A stretch of DNA of 64,000 bases from Hydrogenothermaceae bacterium (GTDB lineage: Bacteria; Aquificota; Aquificia; Aquificales; Hydrogenothermaceae), in contig JAOABC010000004.1 of NCBI GenBank assembly GCA_026418535.1, positions 124,001 to 188,000 of the forward strand. The letters are read 5' to 3'. The position numbers and the translations under genes are program-made. The notes beneath the pieces are model-generated. The model was given only the letters and a program-made list of their open reading frames with translations, made no database searches and had not been told where the DNA came from. This document shows, in pieces, positions 1-8,523 of this stretch (position 1 is its first letter; the number at the start of each line of letters is the position of its first letter).

Positions 1-142
1 CCCATACCTCTAGGGACCAAAAACCAGCATCATCTAGTTTCTGTAGAGCCGGTAGGAGATCATCTGTCTTCACTCTTGTAGCCAGTAAACTCTGTTGTCC
101 ATCTCTCAATGTAACATCAGTAAACTCTATGATTCTACTCAT
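1..142 (-). CDS. Biotin-dependent carboxylase, carboxyltransferase subunit (N-terminus, partial)
   Basis: Only the first 47 residues lie in the window; the gene runs off the left edge. The N-terminus contains TDVTLRDGQQSLLATR followed by DDAGFWSLEVWG, the signature of the HMGL-like carboxyltransferase domain of pyruvate carboxylase subunit B, oxaloacetate decarboxylase alpha and 2-oxoglutarate carboxylase large subunit. In Aquificota such subunits work with a separate biotin carboxylase to make oxaloacetate or oxalosuccinate, feeding the reductive TCA cycle. The ATG at 142 is preceded by GGGAG at a good distance. Substrate cannot be decided from 47 residues. A candidate biotin carboxylase partner (accC-type) lies at 8524-9876, but an accB is also present in the window, so the pairing is open. 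Confidence 0.85.
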   Translation of the reverse strand, partial: MSRIIEFTDVTLRDGQQSLLATRVKTDDLLPALQKLDDAGFWSLEVW

Positions 143-190
143 AGTATACTCCCATGATATTTTTCTTTTTCTAAAGACTAAAAAATTTTA

Positions 191-1720
191 TCATAAGTGA
201 GATTCTATGGTTTCCCTTATTTTATCCTCGAAGGACTCCTTGAATTTCTGAGAGTAGCTGGCTATGTAGACCTCTCTATTCTCTCCGGTGTCTACTACCT
301 TTATCCAGACTCGCCTATGGACTGTATAGAAGGCTAACATTGTTCCTAGGACAACTATAACGGTTCCAACCCAGATTAGGATAGTTCCCGGAAAGTAGCT
401 TATCTGTAATCCGGAGAAATACCTCGGTTCAAACCTATCTATGAACACTATATACGGAAAGTTGTAAGGTTTAATGAACCTTTCAAAAGACATTATACCT
501 ACATTAGGGTCTGCTGATACAGGCATATTGAAATCTCTTCCTCTATAAGAAACCTTGAAGATCATCAATGGGTCATACATGTCCTGATGAACCAAAACTG
601 GATTCTTGTAGTTTAAAGTCTGGTTTAAAAGAGTAAAAGATATATCCTCAAATCTTACTACATCTTCACCAAATGTGAACTTTACTCTCTTGGCATTTTC
701 AAAAAACTCTATACTCTCCCTCTGAATATCCCTCAACTTCTTCTCTAGATTTACAGATTCCGGAGTGTTCTTTAACTGTTGGAGCTGATGGTTTATAACT
801 TGAGACCTGTCTATGAGATCTATAAGCTTCCTATACTCTACTACTACCAGCTCTGCCTCTTTTATATCTCCAGTTTTTCCGTAGGATGTCTGGAACACTC
901 TATAGCCATAATATTCTAATGGCTCATTTACCCTGACGATCCCAGTTTTCACTTCTCTTCCATTTTTAAAGATAGCAATATCACTGTTATAAGATTTTAC
1001 AGCTCCTTGGAACTCTTTACTTTCGTAGAAATCTAACCAGAACTTTCTAACTGCTATCTCAAAAGGCAATTTATATGTCTCATCCCCAGGCACTAAAGAA
1101 CCCTCTCTGTACTTTCTAATGTAATCTGCCTTTTCCCCCTCCGGAATTTCTATCTGACCCCTAACACCAAGAACTGAACCCATAAAAGCACCTACTAAAA
1201 AAACAACAATTCCTACATGGGTAACAAGCATACCAAGTCTTGATATCCTCCCTTTTTCCGAGAACAGATAGACTGTCTTACCATCGTCCTTTATAACCTC
1301 CACCTTCTTAAACCCAAGGTTGTCTAAAAAAAAGACCATCCTGCCTATAACGTCGTCTAAAGTTAGGTTTACGTGAAATCTGAGAGTAGAGGGTTTATTT
1401 ACAATACCCTCTGTCATCCTTTTTTCCACCTTTCCGTAAGCTGTCCTATAAATGGCAGGGAATCTATCTATAGTCGCAAAGATTACAGCAACACCAACCA
1501 TAACTATCAGAAGCTGGTAGTACCAAGCGTGGAACACATTGTTTAGATAGGTCTTCCAGATTACTTTGGCAAAGAACTCACCGTATTCCTTGTAGTAAGT
1601 CGTATAAGTCTCACCTTGTTTTATATATGTTGAACCTAATACAGAAAGTAGAGCTAAAGCTATAAGATAAGCTACACCTAATTTGACATTTCCCAAAACA
1701 GATATCACCTTCTTTATCAA
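191..1720 (-). CDS. resB: Cytochrome c biogenesis protein ResB (Ccs1)
   Basis: A 509-residue membrane protein of the ResB/Ccs1 family, the partner of CcsA/ResC in system II haem export and ligation to apocytochrome c on the periplasmic side. The N-terminus (KLGVAYLIALALLSVLGSTY) is the typical first ResB transmembrane helix. A second helix lies near residue 70 and a third near residue 165, followed by a large periplasmic domain of about 270 residues and a last helix near residues 445-470. Translation starts at a TTG at 1720 behind GGAGG (9-base spacing). No ccsA gene is visible in the window. It precedes the carboxyltransferase gene on the same strand with a 48-base gap. Confidence 0.9.
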   Translation of the reverse strand: MIKKVISVLGNVKLGVAYLIALALLSVLGSTYIKQGETYTTYYKEYGEFFAKVIWKTYLNNVFHAWYYQLLIVMVGVAVIFATIDRFPAIYRTAYGKVEKRMTEGIVNKPSTLRFHVNLTLDDVIGRMVFFLDNLGFKKVEVIKDDGKTVYLFSEKGRISRLGMLVTHVGIVVFLVGAFMGSVLGVRGQIEIPEGEKADYIRKYREGSLVPGDETYKLPFEIAVRKFWLDFYESKEFQGAVKSYNSDIAIFKNGREVKTGIVRVNEPLEYYGYRVFQTSYGKTGDIKEAELVVVEYRKLIDLIDRSQVINHQLQQLKNTPESVNLEKKLRDIQRESIEFFENAKRVKFTFGEDVVRFEDISFTLLNQTLNYKNPVLVHQDMYDPLMIFKVSYRGRDFNMPVSADPNVGIMSFERFIKPYNFPYIVFIDRFEPRYFSGLQISYFPGTILIWVGTVIVVLGTMLAFYTVHRRVWIKVVDTGENREVYIASYSQKFKESFEDKIRETIESHL

Positions 1721-1735
1721 CTTAAAATTCCTCCA

Positions 1736-2008
1736 CTATATCTGCATAATCTCTTTGTACTTATCTATTATTACCCTTCTAACTCTTTCAGAGAAATCTT
1801 TATCTAAAAGCTGAACTATATCAACAAAGTTTCCTGCAGAGCTTTTTCTTTTTGGAAAACTTAAGAAGAGTCCTCCTGTTTTTGATTGGACGATCTTTAT
1901 ATCCTTTATCAGCAGTGTATCATCTAAAACTATCTCGGCTACTGCTCTAGTTCTTCCACCTATCTTTCCAGTATCAAAAGGATATATCTTTATGTGCGTG
2001 ATTTCCAT
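1736..2008 (-). CDS. spoVG: SpoVG-family regulatory protein
   Basis: A 90-residue SpoVG homologue. The family is small and widespread; in Bacillus it affects septation and sporulation and in several bacteria it binds nucleic acid. The order of conserved features matches: the N-terminal strand MEITHIKIYPF, a helix-strand pair with DDTLLIKDIKIV, and the GGLFLSFPKRK core. No sporulation function is implied here. The start lies one base after the pfkA stop codon, so the two genes are probably co-transcribed and translationally linked. Confidence 0.9.
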   Translation of the reverse strand: MEITHIKIYPFDTGKIGGRTRAVAEIVLDDTLLIKDIKIVQSKTGGLFLSFPKRKSSAGNFVDIVQLLDKDFSERVRRVIIDKYKEIMQI

Positions 2009-2009
2009 C

Positions 2010-2984
2010 TTACATAGAGAGTATGTTGTTAAGTTGGTATTCCTCTAAATCCGGAACTCTGACTCTCCCAAAAGAGACTTCTAGAGGTTTTATCCCTATC
2101 CTTCCATTTTCAAAACTCACCATAAAGTTCCTTTCCCCTTCTACCAACTTCTTTACTGCAAAATATCCAAACTTTGAAGCCATCACCCTATCATAGGCCG
2201 TGGGGGACCCACCTCTCTGTATGTATCCTAGGACAGTGTATCTGATCTCCTCTATCCCCTTATCTTTAAGTCTCTCCCTTAGTAAATTTGCGAGATCTTT
2301 TCCGGAAGCTACTCCTTCCGCAACAACAATGATGGCAAAGTTCTTTCCTATCTTTTTGGAATTTATAAGTGTCTCTTCTATGACATGTAGAGGGGATGGG
2401 TACTCAGGAATAAGAGTAAGTTCTGCTCCGGTTGCTATTCCAACCTCCAAGGCTATAAATCCACTGTCTCTGCCCATAACCTCCACTATAAACACCCTTT
2501 CATGGGAAAGAGTAGTATCTTTGATTTTGTCTATTGCATCCATAGCGTTGTTTACAGCTGTGTCAAACCCTATAGCATACTCCGTGCCATAGATGTCGTT
2601 ATCTATAGTCTTTGGTATACCTACCATATTCAGGTCAAACTCCTTCTGGAGAAGGTTTGCACCTTGAAAGCTACCATTACCACCTATAACTATCAGAGCA
2701 TCCACAGATAGAGCCTTTAAGTTATTGTAGGCCAACTCTCTAAAAATTCTATCCTTAAACCTATCCTCTCTTGCTGTTAAAAGGAATGTTCCTCCCCTCT
2801 GAAGTAGGCCGGCTACCGTTTTATAGTCGAGGAGTATATAGTCGTTCTCTATGAGGCCCTTAAACCCTCTCCTGAACCCGAAGACCTCTATACCATAGAA
2901 CTTTGCAGTCCTAACTACTGCTCTGATACAGGCGTTCAAACCCGGACAGTCGCCACCACTTGTAAGCAGTGCTATCCTTCTCAT
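2010..2984 (-). CDS. pfkA: 6-phosphofructokinase
   Basis: A 324-residue group A phosphofructokinase, phosphorylating fructose 6-phosphate to fructose 1,6-bisphosphate in glycolysis. It shows the N-terminal TSGGDCPGLNA nucleotide loop, the PKTIDND catalytic loop (Asp128), MGRDSGF and LGYIQRGGSPTAYDR. Two positions are unusual. The loop that is GGDGS in ATP-dependent enzymes reads GGNGS (Asn103, codon AAT), and Gly before TIDND is Lys (PKTIDND), a residue common in pyrophosphate-dependent and mixed forms. Phosphoryl-donor specificity is therefore uncertain. The start overlaps the upstream gene's stop by one base (TAATG). Confidence 0.93.
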   Translation of the reverse strand: MRRIALLTSGGDCPGLNACIRAVVRTAKFYGIEVFGFRRGFKGLIENDYILLDYKTVAGLLQRGGTFLLTAREDRFKDRIFRELAYNNLKALSVDALIVIGGNGSFQGANLLQKEFDLNMVGIPKTIDNDIYGTEYAIGFDTAVNNAMDAIDKIKDTTLSHERVFIVEVMGRDSGFIALEVGIATGAELTLIPEYPSPLHVIEETLINSKKIGKNFAIIVVAEGVASGKDLANLLRERLKDKGIEEIRYTVLGYIQRGGSPTAYDRVMASKFGYFAVKKLVEGERNFMVSFENGRIGIKPLEVSFGRVRVPDLEEYQLNNILSM

Positions 2985-3262
2985 TACTTGTTCATATAAC
3001 AGAAATCAAACACTTCAGACATCTGAGCTATGATATCTCCATTATCTTTCTTAACGTATATCTTCCTTATGTTCGATATTCCTTCATAGCCTTTTAAGTA
3101 GACCTCACCAATAAAGTAATTTTTACTTTCACAGACTGATATGGTGTAATCTTTAGTATCTCCAAAGTACTGTTGTATCTTCTTCTCAGCTTCTGCCTTT
3201 GTTATGGCAAAAGAAGAAGTAAATATTCCCGTTATAGATAAAGCGATAATCAACCTTCTCAT
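2984..3262 (-). CDS. Small secreted protein of unknown function
   Basis: A 92-residue protein beginning with a short signal peptide (MRRLIIALSITGIFTSSFA, probable cleavage after SFA). The mature part opens with ITKAEAEKKIQQYFG, reminiscent of the first helix of PepSY-type periplasmic domains, followed by beta-rich sequence with two cysteines (one mid-protein, one in FCYMNK at the end) that could form a disulfide. The family is not recognised with confidence. It is translationally coupled to pfkA downstream (one-base overlap), but a functional link to glycolysis is not implied. Confidence 0.65.
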   Translation of the reverse strand: MRRLIIALSITGIFTSSFAITKAEAEKKIQQYFGDTKDYTISVCESKNYFIGEVYLKGYEGISNIRKIYVKKDNGDIIAQMSEVFDFCYMNK

Positions 3263-3321
3263 CTAAAACCTCCAAAAAAAGTTTTGATAAAAAATTTTAT
3301 CAGATTTCCATATCTTTTAAA

Positions 3322-4383
3322 CTAATTTTTTGTAATAATGCCACCGCCCAAGAGTGTGTCATCTTTATAGACAGCCAAAACCTGCCCAACTGCAAACTTT
3401 GGATGGGGCTCTTTTAGTAAGACTTTTATTCTATTTCTTTCTACTGAAAACTGTTCTACCTCTATCGGTTTCTGTCTATACCTTCCTTGAACTTTTATAT
3501 CTTTCCAGTGTTCTAAATCTAAGAGGATGTTTAAGTTCTCAGCCTGGACTTCCCTTGTAAATAGATGTTCTTTCTCTCCAGCGATTAGTCTGTTGTTTGA
3601 GATATCTTTATCCAACACGTACAGAGGTTCTTTCCACGCTACAGATATCCCTCTTCTCTGGCCTACTGTGTATGCTGGCAGTCCCTTATGTTTCCCTAAA
3701 ACTTTTCCAGATATATGGACAACTTCTCCTTCCGGAGCATATATTCCTCTCTCAGAGAGGAACCGAAAGGGTTCTTTCCCTGCGGTAAAACATATCTCAA
3801 AGCTATCCTTCTTCTCCGACACTGGAATGCTCTCTTCTCTTGCAATCTTTCTAACCTCTGATTTAGACATCTCCCCTACAGGGAATATGAGCATCTCTAC
3901 AACATCTCTTGTTAAGAGAGATAGAAAGTAGGACTGGTCTTTCTCATCATCTTTTCCCCTTACCAACACCTTTTTGCCAGCTATGTAATCAGTCCTGATG
4001 TAATGTCCAGTTGCAAGAAAGTCCGCCTTCAAAATCTTCTTAACGTACATCCCAAGAAGTCCGGTTTTAACATCCTTATTACAGATAGCACATGGATTTG
4101 GAGTTTTTCCGGAGAGGTACTCCCGGATAAAGTAATCTATAACCTTCTCTTTAAATATATCTTGCCAATCCAAGACGAAGTGAGGGATACCAAGGAAGTC
4201 TGCCACCCTTCTTGCGTCTAGTATATCTTTAGTAGAACAGCATACCTGTAAACCACCATCACAACTGTCCACAGAAGATAGCTTCAGAGTTATACCAATA
4301 ACATCAAAACCTTGACTCTTTAGCAAAAAGGCGGAGACGCTACTATCAACGCCTCCACTGAGAGCAACAATAACCTTTTTCAT
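3322..4383 (-). CDS. mnmA: tRNA-specific 2-thiouridylase MnmA
   Basis: A 353-residue enzyme that thiolates uridine 34 of tRNA-Lys, -Glu and -Gln using ATP and sulfur relayed from a cysteine desulfurase. Seen are the PP-loop ALSGGVDSSV at the N-terminus, the catalytic Cys98 in NPCAIC, the ATGHY motif near residue 125, the second catalytic Cys198 in SFEICFT, and the YTVGQRRG segment of the central domain. Length is normal for the family. It follows pilC directly (stop and start adjacent). A cysteine desulfurase that could supply sulfur lies at 21162-22292. Confidence 0.95.
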   Translation of the reverse strand: MKKVIVALSGGVDSSVSAFLLKSQGFDVIGITLKLSSVDSCDGGLQVCCSTKDILDARRVADFLGIPHFVLDWQDIFKEKVIDYFIREYLSGKTPNPCAICNKDVKTGLLGMYVKKILKADFLATGHYIRTDYIAGKKVLVRGKDDEKDQSYFLSLLTRDVVEMLIFPVGEMSKSEVRKIAREESIPVSEKKDSFEICFTAGKEPFRFLSERGIYAPEGEVVHISGKVLGKHKGLPAYTVGQRRGISVAWKEPLYVLDKDISNNRLIAGEKEHLFTREVQAENLNILLDLEHWKDIKVQGRYRQKPIEVEQFSVERNRIKVLLKEPHPKFAVGQVLAVYKDDTLLGGGIITKN

Positions 4384-5607
4384 CTACTTAATCAATTCAC
4401 CTATCTTGAATATCGGTAAATAGAGAGCAATCAAGATGAACCCCACTACTCCACCTATGAAAACCATCAACATAGGCTCAAGTAGTGATATGAGAGCATC
4501 CACTTCTCTATCAACCTCATCCTCGTAGAAGTTAGCTATCGTGTCTAACATCTCATCTAATCTTCCTGTGTTTTCTCCAACGTTTACCATAGCAGTAAAC
4601 ATAAGCGGAAAGTACTTTTTGTCAAGAGAAGAGGCCAACGTCTTTCCTTTTTCTACCTCTGCTTTAGCTTTCTCTAAAGACTTTTCTATATGGACATTTC
4701 CTACAGTTTTAGCAGATATCTCTATAGCCCGGAGTATTGGAACACCACCGTTAATGAGAGTAGATAGAGTTCTAGCAAACTTTGCTAAAGCTCCTTTATG
4801 GAAGATGTTCTTCAATACTGGGATCTTTAAAAATATCTTATGATAGAACTCTTTTCCTGTAGGAGTTTTATAGAAGTAAGAGTTGCCGACAAATATGACA
4901 ACTAAAAACCCAAATATGAAGAAAATATTGCTCTTCACAGTGTTGCTTATATTTATTAGTATCTGGGTCAAAAACGGAAGATCACCACCCATACTGGCAT
5001 ATATCTCTGCAAACGTAGGAACTATAAATGTAAGTATACCAAAAACTATGAGAGTGGCTATAACTATTACAGCAGTAGGATACCAAGAAGCACTCTTTAT
5101 TTTTCCCTTTATCATAGCTATCTTTTCATAGTACAGAGTAGCTCTCTTAAGGATCTCGTCCAATTTACCAGACTCTTCTGCAGCAGCGAATAGGTTTATC
5201 ATAAACTCTGGAAAAACATTTTTAAATTTAGACATAGATTTAGCTAAAGAACTACCAGACACTACATCTTTTCTAACCTTATCTAGAGTCTCTTTCAATA
5301 TTTGATTTGGAAGTTGCTCAGACAGAATCTCAAGAGCGGTAGCGATAGATATACCAGCTGACAGCATAGCACCCATCTGCCTAGAGAAGAGGGCAAGGTC
5401 TCTCTCGCTCACTTTTCCCCTGAATATAGAGATATCCCTTCCCTTTTCCTTCCTGATGTCTAAATTTACACCCTTTAAAGATACTTTTACGTCTTGAAAC
5501 CCTTCTTTAGTAAGGAGCTCTTCAGCTTCCTCGATAGAAGAAGCTTCTATATCTCCTCTCTTTACAAAACCATAGATATCCCTGGCAGTGTAGCTAAACT
5601 TAGCCAT
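4384..5607 (-). CDS. pilC: Type IV pilus inner-membrane platform protein PilC/GspF
   Basis: A 407-residue GspF/PilC family protein that forms the inner-membrane platform on which the pilus ATPases act. Two GspF domains are visible: residues about 70-195 (RDLALFSRQMGAMLSAGISI) and 275-400 (KFARTLSTLINGGVPILRAIEI). Each is followed by hydrophobic helices (around 170-190, 215-240 and 375-400). The N-terminal residues (FSYTARDIYGFVKRGDIEA) match the cytoplasmic N-domain. It sits directly downstream of pilT and pilB on the same strand, the usual order of a pilus motor cluster. Confidence 0.93.
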   Translation of the reverse strand: MAKFSYTARDIYGFVKRGDIEASSIEEAEELLTKEGFQDVKVSLKGVNLDIRKEKGRDISIFRGKVSERDLALFSRQMGAMLSAGISIATALEILSEQLPNQILKETLDKVRKDVVSGSSLAKSMSKFKNVFPEFMINLFAAAEESGKLDEILKRATLYYEKIAMIKGKIKSASWYPTAVIVIATLIVFGILTFIVPTFAEIYASMGGDLPFLTQILINISNTVKSNIFFIFGFLVVIFVGNSYFYKTPTGKEFYHKIFLKIPVLKNIFHKGALAKFARTLSTLINGGVPILRAIEISAKTVGNVHIEKSLEKAKAEVEKGKTLASSLDKKYFPLMFTAMVNVGENTGRLDEMLDTIANFYEDEVDREVDALISLLEPMLMVFIGGVVGFILIALYLPIFKIGELIK

Positions 5608-5615
5608 AACCCACC

Positions 5616-6701
5616 CTACCTAATGTTCAGCATCCTCTTTAACTCCTCAACATCTGGACTTAACTTCAAACCTTCTTCTACCTTTAATAGTCCGGCTTTT
5701 ATAGCTTTAAATAAAGATTGGTTCATAGTCTGCATGCCAGACTCTGCCTGACCGGTCTGCATCAGACCATAGATCTGATGTATTTTGTTCTCTCTTATAA
5801 GGTTTCTTATAGCTGTATTTGGAACTAAAACTTCATGGATAAGAACTCTTCCTCCACCTACCTTAGGAGCTAATCTCTGAGATATAACCCCTTGTAGTAC
5901 AAAACTCAACTCTGTCCTGACTTGGTCTTGTTCCTCCATAGGAAAGACATTTATAATTCTGTTTATGGTCTGTATAGCTGTATTTGTATGGAGTGTCCCA
6001 AAAACTAAATGTCCCGTTTCAGCAGCAGTTAAAGCAGCTCTTATAGTTTCTAGGTCCCTCATCTCACCAACTAGTATCACATCTGGGTCTTCCCTTAATG
6101 CATATTTCAGAGCTAAAGCGAAGGAATCTGTATCTGTTCCTACTTCTCTCTGAGCGATTACAGACTTTTTATGCTGATAAACATACTCTATCGGGTCTTC
6201 TATGGTTATTATATGGTGATGAAAATTAGCGTTTATATAGTCTACCATAGATGCTAAAGTTGTTGTCTTACCTGAACCTGTTGGACCTGTTACTAAAACT
6301 AGACCCATACTAAGATTACACAAGTCTCTTACCTTTGGTATAAGTCCAAGCTCTTCCATAGGTTTGATCTCGTACGGTATCCTTCTTAAAGCTGCAGCCA
6401 CTGTCCCCCTCTGATAGAAAACGTTTACCCTAAATCTACCAACTCCCCTGATACCAAAGGAGAAATCTAACTCTTTTTTTTCTTCAAAGTTCTTTTTCTG
6501 CTTTTCGTTCATAAAAGAGTATATGAGCTGTTGGGTATCTTTTGGAGAGAGAGAAGGATATCCTTCCAATAGAACTATTTTCCCATCAACTCTTATTGTA
6601 GGAGGAACACCTACTGTTATATGAATATCAGAAGACCTCTTTTCTACTGCCTCTTTGGCTATCTCATCTATCGCTAATCTCTTGTATCCAACTTCTTCCA
6701 T
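5616..6701 (-). CDS. pilT: Twitching motility / pilus retraction ATPase PilT
   Basis: A 361-residue hexameric secretion ATPase of the PilT type, which depolymerises type IV pili to power twitching and DNA uptake. It has Walker A GPTGSGKTTTLASM, the Asp box with TIEDPIEYV, Walker B DPDVILVGEMRD, and the His box TGHLVFGTLHT. The short length and the C-terminal AIRNLIRENKIHQI (AIRNLIRE is diagnostic for PilT) separate it from PilB. The ATG at 6701 is six bases after GGAGG; a TTG six bases further upstream is the less likely start. It lies between pilB and pilC. Confidence 0.94.
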   Translation of the reverse strand: MEEVGYKRLAIDEIAKEAVEKRSSDIHITVGVPPTIRVDGKIVLLEGYPSLSPKDTQQLIYSFMNEKQKKNFEEKKELDFSFGIRGVGRFRVNVFYQRGTVAAALRRIPYEIKPMEELGLIPKVRDLCNLSMGLVLVTGPTGSGKTTTLASMVDYINANFHHHIITIEDPIEYVYQHKKSVIAQREVGTDTDSFALALKYALREDPDVILVGEMRDLETIRAALTAAETGHLVFGTLHTNTAIQTINRIINVFPMEEQDQVRTELSFVLQGVISQRLAPKVGGGRVLIHEVLVPNTAIRNLIRENKIHQIYGLMQTGQAESGMQTMNQSLFKAIKAGLLKVEEGLKLSPDVEELKRMLNIR

Positions 6702-6729
6702 TATCAACCTCCAAAAGAAAGATAAAGCT

Positions 6730-8466
6730 TTATTTCATTAAAACCCTCTCTATTTCCCCAATGTCTGTCACACCCTTTTTCATCTTCAGTAAACCATCTT
6801 TATAGAGTGTCCTCATCCCGGATTTTATGGCTATCTCTCTTATGTCATCAACAGGTCTATCATTAATGATAGCTTTCCTTATATTTTCGTCAACCTTCAG
6901 GATTTCGTGAACAGCAGTCCTACCTTTGTATCCGGAATGTCTACATTTTTCACATCCTTTGGGATTATGGACGAAAAACTTACCTTCTTGGATATCTTGT
7001 TCTGAGAAACCTAAACCCTTTAAGAACACTGGATCATAGTCTGCAGGCTGTTTACAGTTATCACATAGCTTTCTTATCAGCCTCTGGGCTATAATCATGT
7101 TCACAGCCGTAGAGACTAAGAACTTTTCTACTCCGATATCCACAAGCCTTGTTATAGATGAAGGAGCATCGTTAGTGTGAAGTGTGGAAAATACAAGGTG
7201 TCCTGTAAGTGCTGCTTTAACACCTATCTCTGCAGTCTCTCTATCTCTTATCTCTCCTATGAGGATTATATCTGGGTCTTGTCTTAAGAATGCCCTTAAA
7301 GCTGAAGCAAATGTAAGTCCAACCTCTTCTCTTATCTGAACTTGGTTTATACCAGCAATGGAGACCTCTACAGGGTCTTCAGCTGTCATTATGTTAACGT
7401 CATCTTTGTTTCTCTCCATAAGGGCTGCATAGAGGGTTGTTGTCTTTCCAGAACCGGTTGGTCCAGTGACTAAGACCATACCCCAAGGGCTGTATATAGC
7501 TTCCCTTATCTTCTTTAAGTCATCCTCTTCGAACCCTAAATCTTCTAACTTAACGGACAGATAACTTTCCGCATCTTGTATCCTCATAACTACTTTCTCA
7601 CCATAGACAGTTGGAAGGGTGGAGACCCGCAGGTCTATCTTTTTTCTTCCTATCAGTACCCTGATTCTACCATCCTGTGGAACCCTCTTCTCCGCTATAT
7701 CCAGATTGGCCATTATCTTATACCTTGAGACAAGGGCGTTCTTTATAGTGATAGGGAACCTCCTAACAGTCCTGAGTATACCATCAATCCGGTACCTTAT
7801 CTTCAACTCCTTCTCAAAAGGCTCTATATGTATGTCTGACGCTCCTTGGGCTACCGCCTCATAGATTATAACCCGGGAAGCTTTCACGATAGGGTCTTCC
7901 TCTGCTTCTGCTCGGAGAAGATCTTCTGAAACCGTTTCTTTTTGCTGGACCTCCTCCGTTACCTCTTCTTTGAGTTGTATATCATTCAGAAGCTCTTTTG
8001 CAGGCATCAGAATAGATAGTGACTTTAATAACTCTTCTATCTCCGTCAAGGTTGCAGAAAAAACCTCGATAGTACGAGCATTCGTGTTGAACTTCATCTG
8101 GTTTATCGAATCTTTATCTGTTGGGTTTAAGATGGCAACCCTCACTACACCGTTGTACCACTCAAAGGGAACTATCTTCTTCTTACTCATAAAGTTGAAG
8201 GACACATTTTTGAGAACTTCTTTTTGGATGTTTAACTTGTGAATTTCTGGATTATAGGTTTTGTATCCTAAGAACTCTGTAAAGAAGTTCTTTATCCTTG
8301 ACTCTTCAGCTATACCTTCATTAATAAGGTACACTAGAACATCTGTGAAGTGTTTATCCGGAGTTATGTTAGGGTTACCTCGGACACTTTCTACTGGCAC
8401 TATACCTTCACTCACCATCCTTCGGAGTATAAGGAATACCCTTTTCTGGGTAGTGTCTTGTTCCAC
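6730..8466 (-). CDS. pilB: Type IV pilus assembly ATPase PilB
   Basis: A protein of about 578 residues, the GspE/PilB motor that drives pilus extension. It carries an MshEN/GSPII_E N-terminal domain, Walker A GPTGSGKTTTLYAAL, TAEDPVEVS, Walker B DPDIILIGEIRD, TGHLVFSTLHTND, and a C-terminal four-cysteine zinc site (CDNC ... CEKC). A GTG at 8466 preceded by GGTGAT is the preferred start; the open frame extends to an ATG at 8511, but that would leave only 12 bases before the divergent accC gene. pilT and pilC follow on the same strand. A paralogue is at 25426-27165. Confidence 0.93.
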   Translation of the reverse strand: MEQDTTQKRVFLILRRMVSEGIVPVESVRGNPNITPDKHFTDVLVYLINEGIAEESRIKNFFTEFLGYKTYNPEIHKLNIQKEVLKNVSFNFMSKKKIVPFEWYNGVVRVAILNPTDKDSINQMKFNTNARTIEVFSATLTEIEELLKSLSILMPAKELLNDIQLKEEVTEEVQQKETVSEDLLRAEAEEDPIVKASRVIIYEAVAQGASDIHIEPFEKELKIRYRIDGILRTVRRFPITIKNALVSRYKIMANLDIAEKRVPQDGRIRVLIGRKKIDLRVSTLPTVYGEKVVMRIQDAESYLSVKLEDLGFEEDDLKKIREAIYSPWGMVLVTGPTGSGKTTTLYAALMERNKDDVNIMTAEDPVEVSIAGINQVQIREEVGLTFASALRAFLRQDPDIILIGEIRDRETAEIGVKAALTGHLVFSTLHTNDAPSSITRLVDIGVEKFLVSTAVNMIIAQRLIRKLCDNCKQPADYDPVFLKGLGFSEQDIQEGKFFVHNPKGCEKCRHSGYKGRTAVHEILKVDENIRKAIINDRPVDDIREIAIKSGMRTLYKDGLLKMKKGVTDIGEIERVLMK

Positions 8467-8523
8467 AGCATCACCATAGGGTAGTTTTGTAATATAATTA
8501 TAATAAAACAAAAGGAGCGAGTT
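8467..8523. promoter_or_regulatory. Divergent promoter region between pilB and accC
   Basis: A short AT-rich spacer separates two divergent operons. TATAAT-like hexamers lie at 8493-8498 and 8499-8504 (plus) and 8497-8502 (minus), so the two promoters would overlap. No good -35 element is evident on either strand. accC has AAAGGAG just before its TTG start. Confidence 0.45.

Noticed and set aside
3285-3303. AT-only inverted repeat with nearby T-run, terminator-like, downstream of mnmA
   Set aside because: Eight A-T-rich pairs with a two-base loop are too weak for an intrinsic terminator at high growth temperature; it more likely reflects AT-rich promoter DNA.
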